Below are positions 1 to 5,713 of a stretch of DNA of 6,636 nucleotides, piece by piece. Source of the stretch: Anaerolineae bacterium (GTDB lineage: Bacteria; Chloroflexota; Anaerolineae; Promineifilales; Promineifilaceae); the NCBI GenBank assembly GCA_014879345.1, contig JACSSI010000275.1, positions 1 through 6,636 on the forward strand, in the 5' to 3' direction. Both the position numbers and the translations under genes were made by a program. The notes beneath the pieces were generated by a model. The model was given only the letters and a program-made list of their open reading frames with translations. It was not told the origin of the DNA and ran no database searches. How positions within the stretch are numbered: position 1 is the stretch's first letter; each line of letters starts with the position of its first letter.

Positions 1-177
1 GGCAACGATACCACCATCTTCACCATCGCCTATGGTGGCGACGCGGACGAGGATGTGCTGTCTACGCTGGCGTTGGAAGGGAATGGCAATTTCTATCGCG
101 GCGATGAGGCCAGCATTGAAGCGATTTATGACGAGATGTCGGCGGCGTTTGGCGGCAGTGTGGGCGTGGGACGATAG
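1..177 (+). CDS. VWA domain protein, C-terminal end (5' partial)
   Basis: The frame starting at base 1 is open to a TAG at 175-177 and gives 58 residues of a gene that begins before the window. The translation reads as the last third of a von Willebrand factor A domain: a beta strand (TIFTIAYGG, residues 4-13), a helix (DEDVLSTLAL), a short strand with NFYRG (residues 31-35), and a closing helix (EASIEAIYDEMSAAF). VWA domains bind ligands or partner proteins through a metal site (MIDAS), but that site lies in the missing N-terminal part, so neither metal binding nor localisation can be judged. The protein ends just after the domain with a Gly-rich tail (GGSVGVGR). Codon use is GC-rich, like the genes after 1680 and unlike the next gene. 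The fold assignment rests on pattern recognition of a short segment. Confidence 0.72.
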   Translation, partial: GNDTTIFTIAYGGDADEDVLSTLALEGNGNFYRGDEASIEAIYDEMSAAFGGSVGVGR

Positions 178-1676
178 GATACAGGAAAATAGTGGGATGA
201 AAGCTCTAGGATGGTTTATTTGGGGGATTATTGTTTGGATTGACAGCCATTTTCTGAACCGATTCCGTCGAGAGAAACATAAATATCAAAAAAAATCAAG
301 TCTCTCGAAAATTGCGAATCAATTAAAGATAAAATTGATTTCAATTGAAGATCAAGCTCGTAATTGGACGGTTCAGCAAGAATCTCCTTCTTTGAAACAA
401 ATTAGAAAGTCTTTTACGGCAAATCCAAAGAATACGGACAGAAAAAATAAGAATGATTTGGTTCAAGTATATGAAGATTTGCGGAATTACATTCTTACAG
501 ATAACTGGAAACCCCAAATTGCTGGCATATATTATGTTGTTGTACTGCTTATTTTAATTATTTCACTTTTTTATCCTACTCTTTATTCCTACCTAAAAAT
601 TGCTTCGATTGAATGGGGTCTCAACATAGCATCAAATTCCTTTCAACCTATCTTTGCCATTTCAATCATTGTTGTTCTTATAAGCTTGTTTTCCTTTTTC
701 TCTGTATTAAAACAACTTGTATGGTGGCAGAGAATTTATTTAGTTACTCTTGCCTTCATTTCTTTGCTTTACTCAATAAACAAAATATTTAGCGTTCCTG
801 ATTTTCTATATATATCAGATATTGTCCTTGTCTGTATCACATTCTTTCATATATCAGCAATATTAGTAACAATAGAAATTTTAGTGTATGCGTTTCAATG
901 GAGAATATTGAGTTGGCCAATTGCAATTTGGAATTGGGCTTTATTAACTAGCTCGTCAATTGCTCGACTCGAATTGATACATAAAATTAATGCTTGGTTG
1001 GTACTTTTCGTTCCCAAAAGAAATCAAGAGTTTATTTGGGATACTTCAAAGGAGATGGATCTACTGATAGAAATGAGTAGTGTGGAAAGAGATGGAGCAG
1101 AATGGAGATCAATAATTCTGACAATATTAGCTCTTCTGGGTATTAACAATCTAATCCAATTCTTGAATCCTCTTTTTGAATGGAAACCTATCGAGCTAAA
1201 ATCATCATTAATGAGTGGTACTGCAGATTTCGTAAACTATTTGACTGCTACTTCATTTTGGTCACCCGTTGGTACAATCACGATACTTATGATTGCGGCT
1301 TTCTTGTGGAGCATATTAATGGAAATATGGTTGTCTGAAACACCAAATAGAATAATTTCTGTGTGTGCAATTCAAGTAAAACAAGTAATTTCTTCTGGCC
1401 AAATACTTCATGAGAGAGAACTAGAAAATTATCGTATTATAACTACTCACAAACCACTTGATGAGAAAAATGAAAATCTTGGCATAAATATTATTGCAGA
1501 AGACCAAGTAAGTGATAATAAGTGGATATATCTTATTCAGAAACGTTATTGGCTTTTAGAAGAATAACAATATGGTGGGAAAACACAAAGACTTTAGCTT
1601 AAAAGAAGTAAACAAATTCAAACTAACCGAATTTCGAACACTCTTTTCAGAATTACGCTCCCCTCAAATATCAGAG
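178..1676. other. AT-rich island, probable horizontally acquired segment
   Basis: Base composition changes sharply at the stop of the VWA gene. Lines sampled inside the island are about 25-40% GC, against above 50% (up to about two thirds) on both sides. The island contains no AACGGCCGTT palindrome, while the other 5 kb holds thirteen. Its right edge falls within the first 35 codons of the gene at 1572. No transposase, tRNA, terminal inverted repeat or clear flanking direct repeat was found, so the means of arrival is unknown. Acquisition is an inference from composition and the missing palindrome. Confidence 0.6.
197..1567 (+). CDS. Multi-spanning membrane protein of unknown function
   Basis: This 456-residue protein was not recognised. 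A hydrophobic N-terminal segment (about residues 4-16) is followed by a basic, hydrophilic region (about 20-105) rich in Lys, Asn and Gln. Then come several strongly hydrophobic segments (about 108-129, 149-172, 178-198 and 203-233, possibly 236-252), a charged loop (about 273-303), two more segments (about 304-323 and 356-378), and a hydrophilic C-terminal tail of about 75 residues. No enzyme motif is evident. The ATG at 197 is preferred because the same frame continues upstream to 32 only by running out of frame through the VWA gene. A weak AGTGGG precedes the start. The gene fills the AT-rich island, has AT-rich codon use, and ends 4 bp before the next ATG, so it may be cotranscribed with that gene. 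It is probably an accessory gene acquired by transfer. Confidence 0.75.
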   Translation: MKALGWFIWGIIVWIDSHFLNRFRREKHKYQKKSSLSKIANQLKIKLISIEDQARNWTVQQESPSLKQIRKSFTANPKNTDRKNKNDLVQVYEDLRNYILTDNWKPQIAGIYYVVVLLILIISLFYPTLYSYLKIASIEWGLNIASNSFQPIFAISIIVVLISLFSFFSVLKQLVWWQRIYLVTLAFISLLYSINKIFSVPDFLYISDIVLVCITFFHISAILVTIEILVYAFQWRILSWPIAIWNWALLTSSSIARLELIHKINAWLVLFVPKRNQEFIWDTSKEMDLLIEMSSVERDGAEWRSIILTILALLGINNLIQFLNPLFEWKPIELKSSLMSGTADFVNYLTATSFWSPVGTITILMIAAFLWSILMEIWLSETPNRIISVCAIQVKQVISSGQILHERELENYRIITTHKPLDEKNENLGINIIAEDQVSDNKWIYLIQKRYWLLEE

Positions 1677-2054
1677 ATGAACGGCCGTTTTCGGTCTGAA
1701 TTTGTTGGCCCGGGCTGGTTACGCACCATCGCCCCGCCCGGATTAGCACCACTGGGACTGGGCGGCTGGTGGGGCAAAACGTTTGACGGCCAGGGCGGCG
1801 GCATGAATATCGTGCAACGCCAGGGTGAACTGCGTGAGATCATGCCGATTGTGTTGAAGGAAGAGGTATCGTTGATAAACGGCCGTTCTGGCCTCAACAT
1901 CACCTATCCACCAGGCACGCGCTTCCCCTGGCCCTGGGTTGTAGACGAAATCCGCTGGCTGGATGACAACACCATCCTGGGCATGACCCTGGTGACGAAA
2001 GCGGGCATGCACCGGCTGGCGCTGCCATTCCTGCTTCATAAAAACGATAATTAA
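1572..2054 (+). CDS. Conserved-looking hypothetical protein, beta-rich
   Basis: This 160-residue soluble protein has no recognised function. Its core (residues 36-160) is rich in Gly, Trp and Pro: a GRFRSEFVGPGWLR segment, GLGGWWGKTF near residues 63-71, then alternating strands through YPPGTRFPWPWV and a closing LALPFLLHK. The alternation suggests a small beta barrel or lipocalin-like fold, and GWWGK loosely recalls GXWXG-type proteins; both are guesses. There is no signal peptide or membrane segment. The first 35 codons are AT-rich and Lys-rich like the preceding gene, whereas the rest is GC-rich with two AACGGCCGTT copies read as Asn-Gly-Arg. An ATG at 1677 would give a 125-residue protein starting MNGRFR and may be the ancestral start. 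The ATG at 1572 is kept because the frame is open and lies 4 bp after the previous stop. Confidence 0.68.
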   Translation: MVGKHKDFSLKEVNKFKLTEFRTLFSELRSPQISEMNGRFRSEFVGPGWLRTIAPPGLAPLGLGGWWGKTFDGQGGGMNIVQRQGELREIMPIVLKEEVSLINGRSGLNITYPPGTRFPWPWVVDEIRWLDDNTILGMTLVTKAGMHRLALPFLLHKNDN

Positions 2055-2081
2055 AGATTGAAGATTGAAGATTAAAGATTG
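2054..2081. repeat. Tandem 7-mer array, AAGATTG x4
   Basis: Four consecutive 7-bp units start at 2054, 2061, 2068 and 2075. Three read AAGATTG and the third ends in A instead of G. The array begins on the last base of the upstream stop codon and passes straight into the 8-mer array. Each unit junction forms TGA, or TAA in the variant unit, in the plus direction. Confidence 0.9.
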
Positions 2082-2129
2082 ACTAATCAACTAATCAACT
2101 ATCAGACTAATCGACTACCTGACTAACTC
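2082..2129. repeat. Degenerate tandem 8-mer array, ACTANNNN x6
   Basis: Six 8-bp units start at 2082, 2090, 2098, 2106, 2114 and 2122: ACTAATCA, ACTAATCA, ACTATCAG, ACTAATCG, ACTACCTG and ACTAACTC. The ACTA core is invariant and the last four bases drift. The array ends exactly one base before the ATG at 2130, so the 5' flank of that gene is all repeat and has no purine-rich Shine-Dalgarno sequence. A related array lies on the other side of the same gene. Confidence 0.9.
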
Positions 2130-3233
2130 ATGAACATAGACTCCCTCATCACCAAACCTACTCTTCTGCTCGATACGCAAAAAACCTTGCGTAATATCGA
2201 ACGCATGATTGCCAAAGCAACCCATAGCGGCGTGGTATTTCGCCCCCATTTTAAAACGCATCAATCGGCCGAAATTGGTGAATGGTTCCGTAAACGGGGC
2301 GTAAATGCAATTACGGTATCGTCCATTGATATGGCACGTTATTTCGCCGATCACGGCTGGCGAGATATTACCATCGCATTTCCCGTTAATTTGCGCCAAC
2401 TGCCTGAAATCAATCAGCTTGCCAAAGAAATCAAACTCAATCTACTGATTGAATCGATGCCCGTTGCCGAACAGATCGTTTCGGGTTTGACCCACCCAGT
2501 CAACATCTGGTTGAAAATCGATGTCGGCTATCAACGTACTGGCTTATTCTGGCAGGATTATGAAGGCATAACGGCCGTTGCCATCACCATTGCCCATGCA
2601 CACAATCTCAACCTCGTTGGCCTGCTTACGCATGCAGGACACAGCTACAGTGCAGGCAGTCGAGAGAAAGTTATTGAGGTTTATGAAACCAGTGTGCAGC
2701 GGTTACAAGCGGGTCAGATTACATTGAGAGATAGAGGCATAGAAACGGCCGTTTCCATTGGTGATACCCCCACGTGCAGCCTGGTAGACACATTTGAAGG
2801 TGTTGATGAAATCCGTCCGGGCAACTTCGTCTTCTACGACATCATGCAAGCCCAAATTGGCGCCTGCTCCCTCGACGACATTTCCGTCGCCGTCGCCTGC
2901 CCCGTCATCGCCAAACATCCTGAACGCGGCCAAATTATCATTTACGGTGGCGCTGTTCATTTCTCCAAAGAATATCTGCGTCGCGGCAATGGCGCACCTT
3001 GCTACGGCCATTTAGCCCGGCTCACCCAAAATGGCTGGGAAGCCTTGCCAGACACCAGTCACATCACCAGCCTGTCGCAAGAACACGGCATCGTCCAGGT
3101 AGAACCCTATTTGCAAGACCTTATCCAAATCGGTGACTATCTGCTTGTGCTGCCCATCCACTCCTGCCTCACCGCCAACCTACTCAAACGCTACCTCACC
3201 TTAGAGGGTGAGTGGATTGAAATGATGAAATAA
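2130..3233 (+). CDS. PLP-dependent D-serine dehydratase / D-threonine aldolase family enzyme
   Basis: This 367-residue cytosolic enzyme has the fold-type III (alanine racemase-like) architecture. RPHFKTH at residues 38-44 is the family's cofactor motif, with Lys42 the expected Schiff-base lysine for pyridoxal phosphate. Supporting blocks are KIDVGYQRTG (129-138), LLTHAGHSY (165-173), the phosphate-binding GDTPTCS (211-217), EIRPGNFVFYD (227-237), LSQEHG (315-320) and HSC (344-346). In this family the last His and Cys ligate the divalent metal next to the active site, and both are present. Members act on D-serine, D-threonine or 3-hydroxyaspartate, by dehydration or retro-aldol cleavage. The substrate cannot be told from sequence alone, so no symbol is given. 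Length is normal for the family and the gene looks intact. It starts directly after a repeat array without a visible ribosome binding site. Two AACGGCCGTT copies are read as Thr-Ala-Val. Confidence 0.9.
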   Translation: MNIDSLITKPTLLLDTQKTLRNIERMIAKATHSGVVFRPHFKTHQSAEIGEWFRKRGVNAITVSSIDMARYFADHGWRDITIAFPVNLRQLPEINQLAKEIKLNLLIESMPVAEQIVSGLTHPVNIWLKIDVGYQRTGLFWQDYEGITAVAITIAHAHNLNLVGLLTHAGHSYSAGSREKVIEVYETSVQRLQAGQITLRDRGIETAVSIGDTPTCSLVDTFEGVDEIRPGNFVFYDIMQAQIGACSLDDISVAVACPVIAKHPERGQIIIYGGAVHFSKEYLRRGNGAPCYGHLARLTQNGWEALPDTSHITSLSQEHGIVQVEPYLQDLIQIGDYLLVLPIHSCLTANLLKRYLTLEGEWIEMMK

Positions 3234-3247
3234 AGGATGAAATAATC
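3224..3247. repeat. 12-bp tandem duplication across a stop codon
   Basis: GATGAAATAA occurs at 3224-3233 and again at 3236-3245. The first copy contains the stop codon of the preceding gene and the second repeats it 12 bp downstream in the same frame. It looks like replication slippage that left a backup stop. Confidence 0.7.
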
Positions 3248-3254
3248 CCATCCA

Positions 3255-3302
3255 ACTACCTGACTAACCGACAACGAAACTATCCGACTACCAAACTACT
3301 CC
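3255..3302. repeat. Second degenerate tandem 8-mer array, ACTANNNN x6
   Basis: Six 8-bp units start at 3255, 3263, 3271, 3279, 3287 and 3295: ACTACCTG, ACTAACCG, ACAACGAA, ACTATCCG, ACTACCAA and ACTACTCC. Five of the six keep the ACTA core. The unit ACTACCTG is also present in the array at 2082-2129, and both arrays have six units. This array runs into the left arm of the hairpin that begins at 3301. Confidence 0.85.
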
Positions 3303-3353
3303 AACGCAAAAGGGGTGGCTCTCAAATTTCGAGAACCACCCCTTTTGCGTTGG
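3301..3353. terminator. Long hairpin between convergent genes, probable bidirectional terminator
   Basis: The left arm at 3301-3323 and right arm at 3331-3353 pair over 23 positions with one C-A mismatch, around the 7-base loop AAATTTC. The stem contains AAAAGGGG opposite CCCCTTTT. It lies 67 bp after the stop of the plus-strand enzyme gene and about 200 bp after the stop of the convergent transporter, so one structure could end both transcripts. No U-run follows the stem on either strand, so it is not a textbook intrinsic terminator. Transcript processing or 3'-end protection is an alternative. Confidence 0.6.
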
Positions 3354-3554
3354 GAGGGTGAGGAAGAGGAGGAGGAGGCCAACACCCGTCGGTATTGGCT
3401 TGAAAGAGGAGGGTAAAGAAGAGGATGTGGAGCAAATCGGGTCGTATGTTTGCATAAGTATATTAGCACATGTGTTCTATAACGTCAAGGAATTTGGCGT
3501 CGGATTTGCAGATTCGTTTGAGTAGTCGAGAGAACAACCATCAATCCAAAATCG

Positions 3555-4736
3555 CTACTCTACAATCGCCTGCCCCTCTCGAATCCACCGCGCTAAAATG
3601 AAAACGGCCGTTCCCATCACCAGCGCCGACACCACCCCACTCAACACAAACCCACCCAGTTCCAACACCGCTGGCCCCGTAAACGCGCCAATCGTGCGCC
3701 CCACCGACATCGCCGCCACCACCACCGACATCACCACCGCCCGATGGTTGGGAACCAGCTCCGTCATCAACGGCATCCCGCCAACCACCGTTACTTCAAA
3801 GGTAAAAAACAGCAAAAACAGGGTAATCAGCGCTGTGGTTAAACTGGCGCTCGTAAACGGCAAAATGACATACAGCAGTGCATTCATCATACCCACCGTA
3901 ATCACAATCGGCCGTTTGCCAAAGCGATCCACCGACCAGCCCGCAAACGTTTCGCCGATAATTTCTGAGCCGCCAATCACGGCCGAAGCAAAACCCAACG
4001 TTGCCAGCGTCAGACCAAAGCTCGTCTCCATCCACTCGCCATAAACGATGAACAAGATTTCATTCGCCGTCATCACCAGCACGGTATAGACAAAAGTCGC
4101 CCAAATGACGCGGTATTGCATGACAACACGCAGCGTATTACGCAAACTGAGGCCGGTGTGACTGCGTTTGCCCAAACGGGGCAATATGCGCCACATCAAC
4201 AACGCCGCCAGCAATGACAACACACCTAACCAGAAAAACGGCGCACTCCACCCCCATGCTTGAATCGCCAGGCCCACAGCTGGTGCGCCAATGAGCAATG
4301 CCAACGACCACGCATATTCTGTCACCGACAGCGCTTTACCACGTTGGGCATACGGTACGGCATCCCCCACATACGCTTGCATGGAGGGATCAAAGTTGAC
4401 TTTAGCCAAACCGAGCAGCCCCATCGCCAGCGCAAATGTCCAAAATGTGGGGTAGACAACCACCAACAAGCAGCCGCCTGCAAACAATACCAACGACCCC
4501 ATCATGACAACTTTGCGCCCAAACCGTTCTGACAACGGGCTAAATAGGGGGCTGAAGAATCCAGCAATATTACGTAGGGCAATGACGCGGTAAACGGCCG
4601 TTATCGGAACCCCCAGTCCACGCGCAAAAGCAGGCGCAAAGGGATAAACCATGCGCAAACCAGTGTTCAAAAACAGGCGGCCAATGGTTATCGCAATTAG
4701 CTGCCATCTAAATCGGGAAGGTTTTTTCTCAATCAC
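3555..4736 (-). CDS. MFS transporter, probable 12-TM drug/sugar efflux type
   Basis: This 393-residue inner-membrane protein fits a proton-coupled MFS antiporter of the DHA1/AraJ-like type. The loop after TM2 carries the MFS signature as LSERFGRKVV (residues 68-77), and the equivalent loop in the second half carries VDRFGKRPIV (269-278). TM5 has a motif C-like ALLIGAPAVG (146-155), typical of antiporters. About twelve hydrophobic segments are spread along the chain, and a basic central loop (about 184-206) divides the two halves. TM4 has GLAKVNFDPS where many drug exporters have a conserved Arg, so substrate and coupling are uncertain. The GTG at 4736 is chosen because it keeps TM1 and leaves out an upstream stretch made of CGCAAAG repeats. 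An ATG at 4823 would give 422 residues, and another GTG lies at 4772. Two AACGGCCGTT copies are read as Thr-Ala-Val. Confidence 0.85.
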   Translation of the reverse strand: MIEKKPSRFRWQLIAITIGRLFLNTGLRMVYPFAPAFARGLGVPITAVYRVIALRNIAGFFSPLFSPLSERFGRKVVMMGSLVLFAGGCLLVVVYPTFWTFALAMGLLGLAKVNFDPSMQAYVGDAVPYAQRGKALSVTEYAWSLALLIGAPAVGLAIQAWGWSAPFFWLGVLSLLAALLMWRILPRLGKRSHTGLSLRNTLRVVMQYRVIWATFVYTVLVMTANEILFIVYGEWMETSFGLTLATLGFASAVIGGSEIIGETFAGWSVDRFGKRPIVITVGMMNALLYVILPFTSASLTTALITLFLLFFTFEVTVVGGMPLMTELVPNHRAVVMSVVVAAMSVGRTIGAFTGPAVLELGGFVLSGVVSALVMGTAVFILARWIREGQAIVE

Positions 4737-4754
4737 GGCGGGGAGTTTAGCCGA

Positions 4755-4760
4755 GTTATA
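4755..4760 (-). promoter_or_regulatory. Candidate -10 box for the MFS gene
   Basis: On the minus strand this reads TATAAC, one mismatch from TATAAT. Transcription would begin near 4748 and leave a leader of about 12 bases before the GTG at 4736. No convincing -35 element is seen at 17 bp (TAAAAA). If it is real, it argues against the longer ATG start at 4823. Confidence 0.3.
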
Positions 4761-4780
4761 AAAGCAGGCCACTATTCTTT

Positions 4781-4865
4781 TTAACGCAAAGGCCGCAAAG
4801 AATGGAAGACGCAAAGATTTCATTACTTTTCTTTACATCTTTGCTCCTTTGTGTCTTTGCGTTAA
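4781..4865. repeat. Large imperfect inverted repeat of CGCAAAG units
   Basis: The left part (4781-4818) has CGCAAAG at 4785, 4794 and 4810. The right part (4837-4865) is close to its reverse complement and ends CTTTGCGTTAA, opposite TTAACGCAAAG. The arms enclose an 18-base loop (4819-4836), and the left arm carries about nine extra bases as a bulge. The element sits between two divergent genes. Any open frame that extends through it on either strand is probably spurious. Confidence 0.7.
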
Positions 4866-4895
4866 TCAATTTCCCTGCACGATTCATCTTAAAAG

Positions 4896-4904
4896 TGCTA
4901 AAAT
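4896..4904 (+). promoter_or_regulatory. Candidate extended -10 for the CPBP-like gene
   Basis: TGCTAAAAT matches an extended -10 (TGN plus TAAAAT, one mismatch from TATAAT). Transcription would start about 6-7 bases later, at 4911-4912, giving an almost leaderless mRNA for the ATG at 4913. That fits the lack of a Shine-Dalgarno sequence there. No clear -35 is seen. Confidence 0.3.
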
Positions 4905-4912
4905 CACACACC

Positions 4913-5713
4913 ATGTCGAAAGCAAACTCAGAATCATTCCACACTCCGCCCGTCAGCCCCCGTGCTGAGGCTCTATCCCCTGGCATACGCGCCGCTGTGG
5001 CTCTGGCTGCACCAGCTATTGCCGCCATATTTGTAAGCATGTTGGTCAACAATCTCATCTCCTCTGCCAATACCAGCAACGGCCGTTCCGCAACGGCCGT
5101 TTGGCTAGGTACAGCGGGTCTCACCAGTTGGCTTATCGGGATGCTCTGGTATAACGTGCCAGGGATGGGTATGCGCACAAAACGGCCGTTATTCGCCAGT
5201 GTTGGCTTCGCGGTGATGGGCTGGGTGGCGTATCTCATCTTCCACTTTTTCTGGGTGCGCCTGGCAGGCTTCGGCCCGGCTGGTTCCACCCAGGCCTTCA
5301 TCTACCTCATCCTCTTTGAAGGCTTCGCCACCCAAATCTGGACATTCGGCCTCTTTTTCCGGGCGCTTTCAGACTGGCGCGGCCCCCTGACCGCCGCCAT
5401 CGGCAGCGGCCTGCTGTTTGGTATGGTCGCCTTCCTTTTTTTCCAGGAATCCTTTTACAGCAACATTTCCAGCCTCATCTTCTTTTCGCTGTGGGGCGTT
5501 TTTTACGGCATCATTCGCTTACGCACAGGCAGCGTGTTAGGCACTGTGCTCATTCAAGCGATGCAAAGTTTTACCGCCTGGGTAGTCATGGTTCCGGCAG
5601 AAATGCCGCCCAACCAGGCCGCCATGCAAACCGTTTATCTGCTCAGTTCTGTCGCCTTCCTCATTTTTGTGTGGCGACTGTGGCCGAAGGAGGCATCTGA
5701 TTACCGTGTCTGA
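4913..5713 (+). CDS. CPBP-fold membrane protein, probably catalytically inactive
   Basis: This 266-residue protein has a hydrophilic N-terminus (1-24) and about seven or eight hydrophobic segments. The second half resembles the CPBP (CAAX protease and bacteriocin-processing; Abi) intramembrane protease fold: TQIWTFGLFFRAL (140-152) aligns with the usual EExxxRG block, LLFGMVAF (167-174) with FxxxH, and GVFYGIIRLRTGSVLGTVLIQAMQSF (195-220) with the last block ending in HxxxN. The residues expected to be catalytic appear replaced: EE by Thr140-Gln141, Arg by Phe145, His by Ala173, and the last His and Asn by Gln215 and Ser219. It may be a non-enzymatic relative. The ATG at 4913 is preferred over 4802, whose extra 37 residues cross the CGCAAAG repeat. 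The gene overlaps the next by 8 bp. Three AACGGCCGTT copies fall in three different reading phases. Confidence 0.72.
   Translation: MSKANSESFHTPPVSPRAEALSPGIRAAVALAAPAIAAIFVSMLVNNLISSANTSNGRSATAVWLGTAGLTSWLIGMLWYNVPGMGMRTKRPLFASVGFAVMGWVAYLIFHFFWVRLAGFGPAGSTQAFIYLILFEGFATQIWTFGLFFRALSDWRGPLTAAIGSGLLFGMVAFLFFQESFYSNISSLIFFSLWGVFYGIIRLRTGSVLGTVLIQAMQSFTAWVVMVPAEMPPNQAAMQTVYLLSSVAFLIFVWRLWPKEASDYRV
5687..5693 (+). promoter_or_regulatory. Shine-Dalgarno sequence AAGGAGG
   Basis: AAGGAGG lies inside the 3' end of the CPBP-like gene, 12 bases before the GTG at 5706. It is the clearest ribosome binding site in the window. It supports the GTG start over the in-frame ATG at 5667, which lies upstream of it. 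The spacing is longer than usual, so start choice is likely but not certain. Confidence 0.6.

Larger units (their letters stand above)
3234..3554. other. Intergenic region between convergent genes
   Basis: The first 120 bp hold the 12-bp duplication, an 8-mer array and the hairpin. Next comes a purine-rich stretch (about 3354-3379, mostly G and A on the plus strand), then about 170 bp of mixed composition in which no gene, RNA or promoter could be supported. One frame stays open from 3268 to a TAG at 3523-3525 but has no ATG, and most of it crosses the repeat and hairpin. Confidence 0.6.

Noticed and set aside
32..196. N-terminal extension of the AT-rich membrane protein back to an ATG at 32
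   Set aside because: It reads the VWA gene out of frame, gives an Arg- and Cys-rich sequence with no domain character, and ignores the better-supported frame ending at 177.
178..1571. Insertion sequence or transposon
   Set aside because: No transposase gene, terminal inverted repeats or target-site duplication could be found at the edges of the AT-rich island.
3268..3525. Open frame across the convergent intergenic region, with a possible GTG at 3358
   Set aside because: It has no ATG and no ribosome binding site, most of it crosses repeat and hairpin DNA, and the 55-residue product resembles no protein known to me.
3598..4044. Plus-strand open frame opposite the MFS gene
   Set aside because: It is the antisense shadow of a well-supported transporter, with low-complexity Thr/Pro/Asn-rich content.
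4737..4823. N-terminal extension of the MFS gene to an ATG at 4823
   Set aside because: The first residues translate the same repeat on the other strand, and the extension adds nothing the MFS fold needs. It cannot be fully excluded.
4802..4912. N-terminal extension of the CPBP-like gene to an ATG at 4802
   Set aside because: The added 37 residues translate the CGCAAAG inverted repeat; the candidate -10 lies downstream of it, and the ATG at 4913 begins a normal N-terminus.
4756..5301. Minus-strand open frame opposite the CPBP-like gene
   Set aside because: It overlaps a gene with clear membrane segments and family motifs, crosses the repeat, and shows no domain of its own.
5667..5705. ATG at 5667 as start of the last gene
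   Set aside because: It lies deep inside the CPBP-like gene, upstream of the AAGGAGG, and adds a Cys/Arg-rich stretch; the overlapping GTG at 5706 fits coupling better.
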